NCBI GenBank assembly: GCA_013911545.1
Contig: JACETA010000058.1
Location: forward strand, 1 to 5,388
DNA from: Chloroflexota bacterium
Lineage (GTDB): Bacteria > Chloroflexota > Dehalococcoidia > Lucifugimonadales > Lucifugimonadaceae
Direction: 5' to 3'
DNA length: 5,388 bases
In this document: piece after piece, positions 1-5,388 of the stretch
Numbering within the stretch: the stretch's first letter is position 1
How the letters are laid out: each line of letters opens with the position of its first letter
The notes under the pieces: generated by a model
Seen by the model: the letters and a program-made list of their open reading frames with translations, nothing else
What the model was told of the DNA's origin: nothing
Databases searched by the model: none
Position numbers and translations under genes: made by a program

Positions 1-1
1 T

Positions 2-1039
2 TCTTTTGGTGTTCTTCTAGCAAATTTACCTCTTGGCGAACTTGTAAAACCTTCATCAGGAGAAGGAGAACCAATGGGATTCTTGTTATTTTTTCAAGAA
101 AACGGACTTCATACAGACTTGCTTCCTCTCCTAGTATTTTTAGGTTTAGGGGCATTAACTGATTTCTCCCCGGTAATTTCTAATCCAAAAACTTTATTAC
201 TTGGCGCAGCTGCCCAAGCAGGCGTATTCGTTGCATTAATTGGTGCTCTATTAATAGGATTTTTTCCTAATTTTAATTTTGGGATACTCGAAGCATCTGC
301 TATTGGTATTATTGGGGGGGCAGATGGTCCAACAACTATATTTATAGCTTCAAGAATGAAAGAGATGGGGATGATAGATATTGTTGGGGCAACTGCAGTA
401 GCAGCATATTCATATATGGCCCTTGTCCCCTTAATTCAGCCACCAATAATTAAATTTTTTACCACAAAGAAAGAAAGGCAAATAGTAATGCCTCCACCTA
501 AGCATGAAGTCTCCAAGAAAACAAAGATATTATTCCCTATAATTTGCACTGTTGTAATAAGTGTTTTGGTTCCTAAAGCTTCACCATTGGTTGGAATATT
601 AATGTTTGGTAATTTAATGAGGGAATGTGGTGTTGTAGAAAGGTTGAGCAATACTGCTCAAAATGAATTAATGAACATAGTTGTAATAATTTTAGGATTA
701 GCAGTTGGATCAACCATGCCTGGCGAAGTATTCTTGAAGTTTGAAACAATAGCTATTTTTATCTTAGGGTTAGTGGCATTCATATCAGCAACTATTGCCG
801 GGATCCTCCTAGCAAAACTTATGAATCTCGTAAGTAAAGAAAAAATTAACCCTATGATTGGTGCTGCCGGTGTTTCTGCAGTTCCGATGGCGGCAAGAGT
901 AGTTCAAGAAATGGCTCAAAAAGAAAAACCTGGAAATATGTTACTTATGCATGCAATGGGCCCTAATATTGCTGGAGTAATTGGAACTGCAACTGTTGCC
1001 GGTGTTCTATTAAGTTTAGCTCCAGGGATAGTAGGGTAA
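2..1039 (+). CDS. Na+-translocating decarboxylase beta subunit (OadB/GcdB/MmdB family), 5'-truncated by window edge
   Basis: This is the integral-membrane subunit that couples decarboxylation of a carboxybiotin to Na+ export in oxaloacetate, glutaconyl-CoA, methylmalonyl-CoA or malonate decarboxylases. The frame is open from base 2 and already reads family sequence (FGVLLANLP) before the first in-window ATG at 74, so that ATG is internal and the true start lies upstream. About 345 residues are visible, so an estimated 30-60 are missing. Family hallmarks are present: GGADGPT near visible residue 108, where the Asp matches the Na+-binding Asp203 of Klebsiella OadB; AAYSYMALVPLIQPPI; FGNLMRE; and NPMIGAAGVSAVPMAAR, whose N283, G287, S292 and R299 match Klebsiella Asn373, Gly377, Ser382 and Arg389. 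All functional residues appear intact. The end is LLMHAMGPNIAGVIG plus a last hydrophobic segment. The gene for the biotin-dependent alpha subunit would be expected upstream, out of view. The substrate is undetermined, because the beta subunit does not select it. The next gene starts 3 nt downstream. Confidence 0.95.
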   Translation, partial: SFGVLLANLPLGELVKPSSGEGEPMGFLLFFQENGLHTDLLPLLVFLGLGALTDFSPVISNPKTLLLGAAAQAGVFVALIGALLIGFFPNFNFGILEASAIGIIGGADGPTTIFIASRMKEMGMIDIVGATAVAAYSYMALVPLIQPPIIKFFTTKKERQIVMPPPKHEVSKKTKILFPIICTVVISVLVPKASPLVGILMFGNLMRECGVVERLSNTAQNELMNIVVIILGLAVGSTMPGEVFLKFETIAIFILGLVAFISATIAGILLAKLMNLVSKEKINPMIGAAGVSAVPMAARVVQEMAQKEKPGNMLLMHAMGPNIAGVIGTATVAGVLLSLAPGIVG

Positions 1040-1042
1040 ATA

Positions 1043-1915
1043 ATGAAAGGTGTATTTCCAATTTTATCTACACCATTTGATTCTGAAGATAATATTGTTT
1101 TTGAAGATGTTCAATCTGAAGTTGATTATGCAGTAAAGTCTGGAGTAAATGGAATTGCAATTGCTCTAGCAAGTGAAATTTATAAATTAACAGACCATGA
1201 AAGATATGAGCTTCTCGAAAAAGTTGTGGAGTATTCAGGTGGCAGAATAAAAGTTTGTATGAATACTACTGCAGAATCCACAAAGCAATGTATAGAATAT
1301 TCAAAAAAAGCTGAAGATTTAGGTGCTGACGCAGTAATGATTGCACCTCCATCTTTTAATGGCGTTGATCAATCTGAAGTCAAAAAATATTTTATTAATA
1401 CTGCAAAAAATATAAATATACCCATATTTATGCAAGATGTTTTTGATACACCAATATCCCCTGAAATGGCAGTTCAACTATCGAACGAACACTCAAACTT
1501 AAAATACTTAAAAGTTGAGGTTGCACCCACAATACCAAGATTTAATAAATTGAAAGAATTATCTCAAAACGGGATCCCGATTCCATTTGGCGGAATGGGG
1601 GGAATTTTCATGATCGAGGAAATGAGAAGAGGTTCAGTTGGGACAATGCCAGTATGTGCATTTCCAGAAATGTTTGTAAAAGTTTTTAACTTATGGGAAG
1701 AAGGTAAAAAAGTAGAAGCTGAAGAATACTTTCATAATTATGTTCCTTTAATAAGAACTTTGGGGCAGGGTTTAGGTATTTGGAATTGGCTTCCAAAATA
1801 CATATTGAAGAAAAGAGGCATTTTCAATCACTTCAATGCCAGGCAACCTTCACTAAAGCCAGATTCAGATCAATTATATGAAATAGATAGGATGTACGAA
1901 AGACTTAGTTTATGA
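1043..1915 (+). CDS. DapA/NAL-superfamily aldolase-like protein, not a canonical dihydrodipicolinate synthase
   Basis: A 290-residue protein, the usual length for the (beta/alpha)8-barrel, Schiff-base-forming class I aldolases and lyases of the DHDPS/N-acetylneuraminate lyase superfamily. It opens with the typical strand-1 sequence (GVFPILSTPFD). The putative Schiff-base lysine is K157 in KYLKVE, followed by a Gly-rich loop GGMGG (183-187). Two active-site motifs differ from E. coli DapA. The GTTGE loop is ALASE (41-45), which loses both threonines and keeps only the Glu. The YN of the YNxP region, including catalytic Tyr133, is QD (131-132), and that loop is shorter, so the carboxylate-binding Arg is also missing. 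I recall a divergent group of DapA homologues with LASE and QD motifs, but its reaction is unknown to me. Cytosolic cleavage or formation of a 2-oxo acid, for example releasing pyruvate, is the best guess. The ATG at 1043 lies 3 nt after the upstream stop, with AGGG at 1033-1036 as a weak ribosome-binding site. The TGA stop overlaps the next ATG (ATGA). Confidence 0.85.
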   Translation: MKGVFPILSTPFDSEDNIVFEDVQSEVDYAVKSGVNGIAIALASEIYKLTDHERYELLEKVVEYSGGRIKVCMNTTAESTKQCIEYSKKAEDLGADAVMIAPPSFNGVDQSEVKKYFINTAKNINIPIFMQDVFDTPISPEMAVQLSNEHSNLKYLKVEVAPTIPRFNKLKELSQNGIPIPFGGMGGIFMIEEMRRGSVGTMPVCAFPEMFVKVFNLWEEGKKVEAEEYFHNYVPLIRTLGQGLGIWNWLPKYILKKRGIFNHFNARQPSLKPDSDQLYEIDRMYERLSL

Positions 1916-2706
1916 GTGACCTAAATACAATTAATATTATTTTCTTAATTGTGAGTCTTTTAGTTTCAGGTTATTTTGCAGGATTAGTTGGAATGCCTTT
2001 AGGCCCTATTAGAGTTTTTTTTATGCTATTTTTTGGTGTAAATGCTTTAGTAGTCTTTGGCACCAACTTAGCTATAAGCTTCGTTATGATGATTCCAACT
2101 GTATGGAATAATTTAAAAAATAAAAGAATAGATTTTAGAACTGGAATTTTATTTATAATTTCTGGAGGAATAATTGGCCCAATGTTTGGAGGTATTTTAA
2201 GTGAAGTTTTCTCGCAAGACTTACTTCTTCTTATAGTTACAATTTTAATTTTAGTTTCAGGATTATTAATTGTTCAAGCTGTACATTTTCCAGCAAAGAA
2301 AAAACAGATTGAAAGTAACCCCAAAAGAAAAGACTTAATATCTTCATTTATTAATTTATTAATTGGAGCTATCGGAGGATCAGTTGGATTGGTTTTGGGA
2401 GCGTTAAGATATCCAGTAATGATTAACTATTTAAAAACTGAAGCTAAATCGGCTTCTGCAATAAATTCATTTATAAATTTAATTTTAGCTATATTTGCCT
2501 TTGTTGGCCACATGATCGCCTCTCAACAGTCAGGCAATAGTCATTTTGATATATATCTATTTATGCCATTAGGGTTAGCAGGCTTTATAGGTTCATATTT
2601 TGGATCAAAACATATTAATTATTATTCTAATAAATTTATTCTAATTACTCTTTATATTATATTGTTTATAATGGGGATCTTAATGGTTTTTAGGGAGTTT
2701 GTTTAA
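1912..2706 (+). CDS. TauE/SafE (TSUP) family membrane transporter
   Basis: A 264-residue, very hydrophobic protein with about eight predicted membrane segments and almost no soluble part apart from a Lys-rich central loop (about 127-141, AKKKQIESNPKRKD). It shows the internal duplication typical of the sulfite exporter TauE/SafE (formerly DUF81) family. GLVGMPLGPIRV (24-35), followed by ALVVFGTNLAISF, is echoed in the second half by GAIGGSVGLVLGALRYPVM (152-170), followed by KSASAINSFINLI. Members move small anions such as sulfite, sulfoacetate, sulfolactate or other organic acids across the cytoplasmic membrane. Substrate and direction cannot be told from sequence. Its position between an aldolase-like gene and a TDP-enzyme gene suggests that it carries a substrate or product of those enzymes. 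The start ATG overlaps the preceding stop by 4 nt with only a poor Shine-Dalgarno, so initiation probably depends on translational coupling. The TAA stop directly abuts the next ATG. Confidence 0.88.
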   Translation: MSDLNTINIIFLIVSLLVSGYFAGLVGMPLGPIRVFFMLFFGVNALVVFGTNLAISFVMMIPTVWNNLKNKRIDFRTGILFIISGGIIGPMFGGILSEVFSQDLLLLIVTILILVSGLLIVQAVHFPAKKKQIESNPKRKDLISSFINLLIGAIGGSVGLVLGALRYPVMINYLKTEAKSASAINSFINLILAIFAFVGHMIASQQSGNSHFDIYLFMPLGLAGFIGSYFGSKHINYYSNKFILITLYIILFIMGILMVFREFV

Positions 2707-4389
2707 ATGTCTAAAATAACTGGAAGTGATTTAATAATTAAATGTTTGAAAATGTATGATGTTGATACTATTTTCGGAATTGCTGGTGATCATATTTTGC
2801 ATCTTTTAGATAAATTAATTGATCAAGATTTTAGAATGATTGATGGAAGGCATGAAGCTGCATCAGTTCATATGGCTAATGCTTATTCAAGAATACTTAG
2901 AAAACCCGGTGTAGTTATGTCTACTACTCCTGGCCATGCAAATGCTGTTGCAGGTTTAGCAAATGCAATGCATTCAGAGGCCCCTGTTATAAATATTGCT
3001 GGTTCTGCAGACTCATCTAATATAGGTAGAGGTGCAATGCAGGAGTTTGATCAAGTAGGAATAGCAAAACCAGTAACTAAAGGAGCTTGGGAAATCCCGT
3101 CAGTTGAAAGAATACCGGAATATATATCTCTTGCTTTTCGAACTGCAATGGAGGGCAAAAGAGGGCCTGTGCATTTAACTATTCCTCATGATTTACAAGA
3201 ACAGTCAGTGGACAGTGAGATTTTTGAAAGATTTAAAAATAGTTCTATTGATGACAAAGAAGATTGGCTTACTTATCCAAATCCAAATCAAATTGATAAA
3301 AGCCTAGAGTTATTATCTAAGGCTAAAAAACCAATTGTTATTGCTGGCCTGGGCGCTGGAGCAACTGTTGAGAGCGATGAATTAGATTTATTTTTAAAAG
3401 AAACTCAAATACCTTTTTTTGGTGTTGACACTGGCAGGGCATTAGTAGGTGATTCTCATGAATGTTCCTTAGGAATAGGTTATTTGCCACTTAATAAAGC
3501 AGCTCAAAGAATTAATGAAAGTGATTTAGTTTTATTGCTCGGAGTTAAACTTGATTATCAGTTAGGATTTGGGGGCTCTCCTCCATTTAATAAAAATGCA
3601 AAGATAATTTGCGTTGACCCAGACATACAACAATTAAATAGATCAAGAACGATATCTCTCATAATTAATTCAGATGTCGGTCCTTACATAGAAATGGTTA
3701 ATAAAAAAGTTAAAGACTTTAAATGGAGCAACACAGAATGGTTAAAATCATTAAAGGATACAAAGAAATCTTATATCGATGAAATGACTAAATTAGCAGA
3801 TAATAAATTGCCTATGCACCCTATGGATGTGAGTTTTTCAATTCAAGAAAATTTAGATGATGATACATTTGTTGTGTTTGATGGCGGGGATTATTGTCAT
3901 TTTTCTAGAGCAACTGTGCCAATTGAAAATTATTTAAGATCTTTATATGTTAGTAGTTTTGGCATGATAGGAGTGGGTCTTCCCTACGCTATAGGAGCAA
4001 AAGCTGCACTTCCAGATAAAAAAGTAATATTAGTTGTTGGGGACGGATCTTTAGGTTTTCATGTACCAGAAATTGATACATCAATAAGACATAACTTGCC
4101 AATAACAGTTGTTGTTGGAAATAACAGTTTGTGGGGCATTGATTACTGGATTCAAAAAGGTCTTTACAACAGAGATGTATGGACGAAACTCGACCAAACA
4201 AAGTATGAATTAGTTGCAAAAGGTTTTGGGGCTGAAGGTAAACTTGTAGATAACCCTTCATTACTTAAAGATGAAATAAAAAATTCTTTAAAGTCAGATA
4301 AAATGACTGTATTAAATACGGTGGTAAGAAAGATATCAAGTCCAGTTGCAGATGCAGCAGTAACAAGAAAGTTAGGAACTCACGGATAA
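2707..4389 (+). CDS. Thiamine-diphosphate-dependent enzyme (acetolactate synthase / 2-hydroxyacyl-CoA lyase superfamily), unknown substrate
   Basis: A complete 560-residue three-domain TDP enzyme. The N-terminal pyrimidine-binding domain (about 1-170) carries the catalytic Glu50 in GRHEAAS and the MQEFDQVGIAKPVTK stretch (111-125). The central domain (about 195-335) has VIAGLGAG and a segment (LGVKLDYQLGFG..PPF, about 278-294) resembling that of 2-hydroxyacyl-CoA lyases. The C-terminal diphosphate-binding domain has GDGS (445-448) and NN (472-473), the GDG-X(24-27)-NN Mg/TDP motif. Expected chemistry is decarboxylation or C-C cleavage of a 2-oxo or 2-hydroxy acid through a Breslow intermediate. 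It is probably not a biosynthetic acetolactate synthase. The GPG.TN motif is TPGHANAVAG (74-83), the AHAS Phe before QE is Met111, the GM.xQW stretch after NN is replaced by SLWGIDYWIQ, and no ilvN-like gene follows. Sulfoacetaldehyde acetyltransferase, benzoylformate-type decarboxylase or hydroxyacyl-CoA lyase remain possible. GGAG at 2694-2697, 9 nt before ATG, is a good ribosome-binding site inside the upstream gene. The stop overlaps the cupin start by 1 nt (TAATG). Confidence 0.9.
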   Translation: MSKITGSDLIIKCLKMYDVDTIFGIAGDHILHLLDKLIDQDFRMIDGRHEAASVHMANAYSRILRKPGVVMSTTPGHANAVAGLANAMHSEAPVINIAGSADSSNIGRGAMQEFDQVGIAKPVTKGAWEIPSVERIPEYISLAFRTAMEGKRGPVHLTIPHDLQEQSVDSEIFERFKNSSIDDKEDWLTYPNPNQIDKSLELLSKAKKPIVIAGLGAGATVESDELDLFLKETQIPFFGVDTGRALVGDSHECSLGIGYLPLNKAAQRINESDLVLLLGVKLDYQLGFGGSPPFNKNAKIICVDPDIQQLNRSRTISLIINSDVGPYIEMVNKKVKDFKWSNTEWLKSLKDTKKSYIDEMTKLADNKLPMHPMDVSFSIQENLDDDTFVVFDGGDYCHFSRATVPIENYLRSLYVSSFGMIGVGLPYAIGAKAALPDKKVILVVGDGSLGFHVPEIDTSIRHNLPITVVVGNNSLWGIDYWIQKGLYNRDVWTKLDQTKYELVAKGFGAEGKLVDNPSLLKDEIKNSLKSDKMTVLNTVVRKISSPVADAAVTRKLGTHG

Positions 4390-4718
4390 TGCCAATTTAT
4401 GAACAAGATAATTTAGAACCCAAAGAAATTCACCCAGGAATTAAAGTAAGAATAATGCACGGAGAAAATATTATGATGATGTTGGTAGATATAGCTCCTA
4501 ATGCTACCGTACCAACCCATACTCATGAAAATGAACAAGCAGGCAGAGTTTTATCAGGTTCATTCATCTTAATTATTGATGGAAAGGAACATATTCTAAA
4601 AGAAGGGGACCATTATCTAATCCCTTCAAATGTGCCACACAGCGCTCATGGCACTACATCAAGTTCATTGGCTCTCGATATTTTTTCTCCACCAAGAGAA
4701 GATTATAAGAAACTTTAA
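4389..4718 (+). CDS. Small single-domain cupin
   Basis: A 109-residue single cupin beta-barrel. Motif 1 reads HTHENEQAGRVLSG (44-57), with His44, His46 and either Glu49 or Gln50 as likely metal ligands. Motif 2 reads GDHYLIPSNVPHSAH (73-87), with His84 as the last ligand. The H-x-H-x2-E-Q arrangement is shared with KdgF-like small cupins, in which Gln rather than Glu can occupy the third ligand place; that comparison is from memory. Small cupins of this type act as isomerases, lyases, dioxygenases or ligand-binding accessory proteins, so the reaction is open. As the last gene of the cluster, it may process an unstable intermediate or product of the aldolase-like and TDP enzymes. The start ATG shares one base with the upstream TAA, with AGGA at 4374-4377 as a distant ribosome-binding site. 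The TAA stop at 4716-4718 directly abuts the convergent sodN stop. Confidence 0.88.
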   Translation: MPIYEQDNLEPKEIHPGIKVRIMHGENIMMMLVDIAPNATVPTHTHENEQAGRVLSGSFILIIDGKEHILKEGDHYLIPSNVPHSAHGTTSSSLALDIFSPPREDYKKL

Positions 4719-4728
4719 TTATTTCTTA
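4706..4728. terminator. Weak inverted repeat centred on two abutting stop codons; possible bidirectional terminator
   Basis: TAAGAAA (4706-4712) and TTTCTTA (4722-4728) form a perfect 7-bp inverted repeat around a 9-nt loop that contains both stop codons. The stem has only one G-C pair, and no clean T-tract follows on either strand, so as an intrinsic terminator it would be poor. The symmetry may simply arise because both proteins end with Lys-Lys codons (AAG AAA) near their stops. It is listed because no other terminator candidate exists at this zero-length convergent junction. Confidence 0.2.
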
Positions 4729-5150
4729 GTTTCCCAGAAAATTTCACCAATTTCTTCAAGTGCTGACTGGAATTCTTTGGCTTTGCCTAGGTCAACATTT
4801 ACTTTTACAAATGATCCAAGCTTACAAGCATTCCAAATTTTTTCATGAAGGTCAGGATATTTAGATAGATGTTCTGGTTTGAAATAATCTGTCCAAAGGA
4901 CCAACACATCATCTTTAGCTTTTTTTGCATGTATTTCTTTAGCATTTACATATCTTGCCATTGAGTTACCTAATTTAGGTGAAGGTCCACCTGAAAAATC
5001 TAGTTCTTCTAGTAATTCAGTCATCCTTACAACAGTTTTTGCAGCTTGAATTGCATCATTTGGATCGTATATTCCGCAAGGTATATCACAATGAGCGTAA
5101 GCAGTTATTTCAGTTTTAAATAAGTTTTTAATTCTTGCATTGTTGAGCAT
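4719..5150 (-). CDS. sodN: Nickel superoxide dismutase precursor (SodN)
   Basis: NiSOD disproportionates superoxide to O2 and H2O2 in the cytoplasm. The 143-residue precursor has a 19-residue propeptide ending in TAYA, then the Ni-hook HCDIPCGIYDP starting at His20. After cleavage, His20, Cys21 and Cys25 become mature His1, Cys2 and Cys6, which bind Ni through the new N-terminal amine, the backbone, the His ring and two thiolates. Arg66 falls at mature position 47, matching the conserved Arg47 that contacts His1. The core LWTDYFKPEHLSKYPDLHEK (85-104) and the C-terminal IFWETKK are family signatures. The sequence resembles marine cyanobacterial NiSODs more than the Streptomyces form (Ala, not Glu, at mature position 17). 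The mature length of 124 is near the usual 115-120 or so. AGGAGA (5163-5158 on this strand) lies 7 nt before ATG and fixes the start. The divergent neighbour is the likely maturation peptidase. The stop abuts the convergent cupin stop with no gap. Confidence 0.96.
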   Translation of the reverse strand: MLNNARIKNLFKTEITAYAHCDIPCGIYDPNDAIQAAKTVVRMTELLEELDFSGGPSPKLGNSMARYVNAKEIHAKKAKDDVLVLWTDYFKPEHLSKYPDLHEKIWNACKLGSFVKVNVDLGKAKEFQSALEEIGEIFWETKK

Positions 5151-5183
5151 AAAAATTTCTCCTGTTAAATTATTAGTATTTTA

Positions 5184-5211
5184 ATTATCTGATAAAAATT
5201 TTAAATGTAAA
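5184..5211 (-). promoter_or_regulatory. Candidate sigma70-type promoter for sodN
   Basis: Reading the minus strand, TTTACA (5211-5206) resembles the -35 box at five of six bases and GATAAT (5189-5184) resembles the -10 box at five of six, separated by 16 nt. Transcription would start near 5176, giving a short leader of about 25 nt that contains the AGGAGA ribosome-binding site. The surrounding DNA is very AT-rich, so chance matches are likely. No operator for a nickel-responsive regulator (Nur- or NikR-like dyad) could be recognised in the 69-bp gap. The opposite-strand gene must also start from this gap, but no comparable + strand promoter stands out. Confidence 0.35.
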
Positions 5212-5219
5212 GAAAGAAA

Positions 5220-5388
5220 GTGTTTAAAAATATATTAAAGCAAAAAATAAATATTATTGATAATAGTATGGAGCCATCTTTAAAGCATGGGGACTTTATT
5301 GTAATGAGAAAAATTATTTTTTCCTATGACCCGAAAAGATTTGATTTAATTTTTTTTAAAAACAATGGCATGAACTTAATAAAAAGGG
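5220..5388 (+). CDS. sodX: S26 signal peptidase-like protein, probable NiSOD maturation peptidase (SodX type), 3'-truncated by window edge
   Basis: Fifty-six codons are visible and the frame is open at the window end. NSMEPSLKHGDFIVMRK (15-31) matches S26 (LepB) box B, with Ser16 as nucleophile. FDLIFFKN followed by NLIKR (52-56) matches the box with the catalytic base, Lys55. In NiSOD-bearing bacteria an S26-like protease beside sodN (sodX) is thought to remove the SodN propeptide and expose the Ni-binding His, and the divergent sodN 69 bp away supports that role. The start is taken as GTG at 5220. An in-frame TAA at 5208-5210 blocks any upstream start, and the next ATG (5268) lies inside the active-site motif. 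The Shine-Dalgarno is weak (AAAGAAAG). Only 15 residues precede Ser16 and they form no membrane segment, unlike classical LepB, so the enzyme is probably soluble, as suits a cytoplasmic substrate. A generic signal peptidase is the alternative. Confidence 0.85.
   Translation, partial: MFKNILKQKINIIDNSMEPSLKHGDFIVMRKIIFSYDPKRFDLIFFKNNGMNLIKR

Noticed and set aside
314..320. Run of seven G, possible frameshift-prone site in the OadB gene
   Set aside because: The conserved IGGADGPT motif reads straight through in frame, so there is no sign of an indel.
436..651. 71-residue minus-strand open frame
   Set aside because: It lies wholly antisense to the conserved OadB sequence, has no recognisable motif and no context supporting expression.
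3989..4261. 90-residue minus-strand open frame
   Set aside because: It is antisense to the diphosphate-binding domain of the TDP enzyme, and its Leu/Gln-rich composition is a by-product of the opposite-strand codons.
1043..4389. Lysine (dapA) plus branched-chain (ilvB) biosynthesis cluster
   Set aside because: The active-site motifs of both proteins depart from the biosynthetic enzymes and no other biosynthetic genes are present.
4683..4702. Second small hairpin (TTCTC / GAGAA, 6-nt loop) inside the cupin 3' end
   Set aside because: No T-tract follows it on the plus strand, and the minus strand has an A-run after the stem, so it does not fit an intrinsic terminator in either direction.
4630..4848. 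72-residue plus-strand open frame
   Set aside because: It overlaps the cupin end in another frame and runs antisense through sodN. Both overlapped genes are strongly supported.
5143..5200. Plus-strand promoter for the S26 peptidase gene
   Set aside because: TTGAGC with TTAAAT, and isolated GATAAA, give only weak box matches in AT-rich DNA. None stands out enough to annotate.

Overview
The window is AT-rich bacterial DNA that is almost entirely coding. It holds five same-strand genes packed end to end (2-4718, + strand), a convergent nickel superoxide dismutase gene (4719-5150, - strand), and the start of a divergent signal-peptidase-like gene running off the right edge (5220-5388, + strand). 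There are no RNA genes, mobile elements, CRISPR arrays or long repeats that I can see. The compact AT-rich layout and a NiSOD resembling those of marine cyanobacteria suggest an uncultivated, probably marine, small-genome bacterium. That is an inference; I cannot assign a phylum.

Region 1 (2-4718) looks like one operon. It starts with the 3' part of an oxaloacetate/glutaconyl-CoA/methylmalonyl-CoA decarboxylase-type beta subunit, the membrane Na+ pump. Next come a DapA/N-acetylneuraminate-lyase superfamily protein, a TauE/SafE (TSUP) transporter, a thiamine-diphosphate enzyme of the acetolactate synthase/2-hydroxyacyl-CoA lyase superfamily, and a small one-domain cupin. The junctions are +3, -4, 0 and -1 nt, so translation is very probably coupled. 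The DapA-like protein lacks key dihydrodipicolinate-synthase residues. The TDP enzyme lacks acetolactate-synthase signatures and has no regulatory subunit gene beside it. The module therefore looks catabolic rather than biosynthetic. My working model is import or export of a small organic anion by the TSUP protein, C-C bond cleavage by the aldolase-like and TDP enzymes, an accessory step by the cupin, and energy conservation by decarboxylation-driven Na+ export. The substrate cannot be read from the sequence.

Region 2 (4719-5388) is a nickel superoxide dismutase locus. sodN encodes a 19-residue propeptide followed by the Ni-hook motif HCDIPCGIY. The divergent neighbour begins like an S26 signal peptidase, with SMEPS around the catalytic Ser and LIKR around the Lys. 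It matches the SodX-type maturation peptidase usually found beside NiSOD. The 69-bp gap between them holds a good Shine-Dalgarno site and a plausible promoter for sodN.

The operon and the NiSOD gene meet with zero intergenic bases: the two stop codons abut, inside a weak 7-bp inverted repeat. I found no clear-cut new defence or mobile system. The most unusual content is the uncharacterised five-gene metabolic module.
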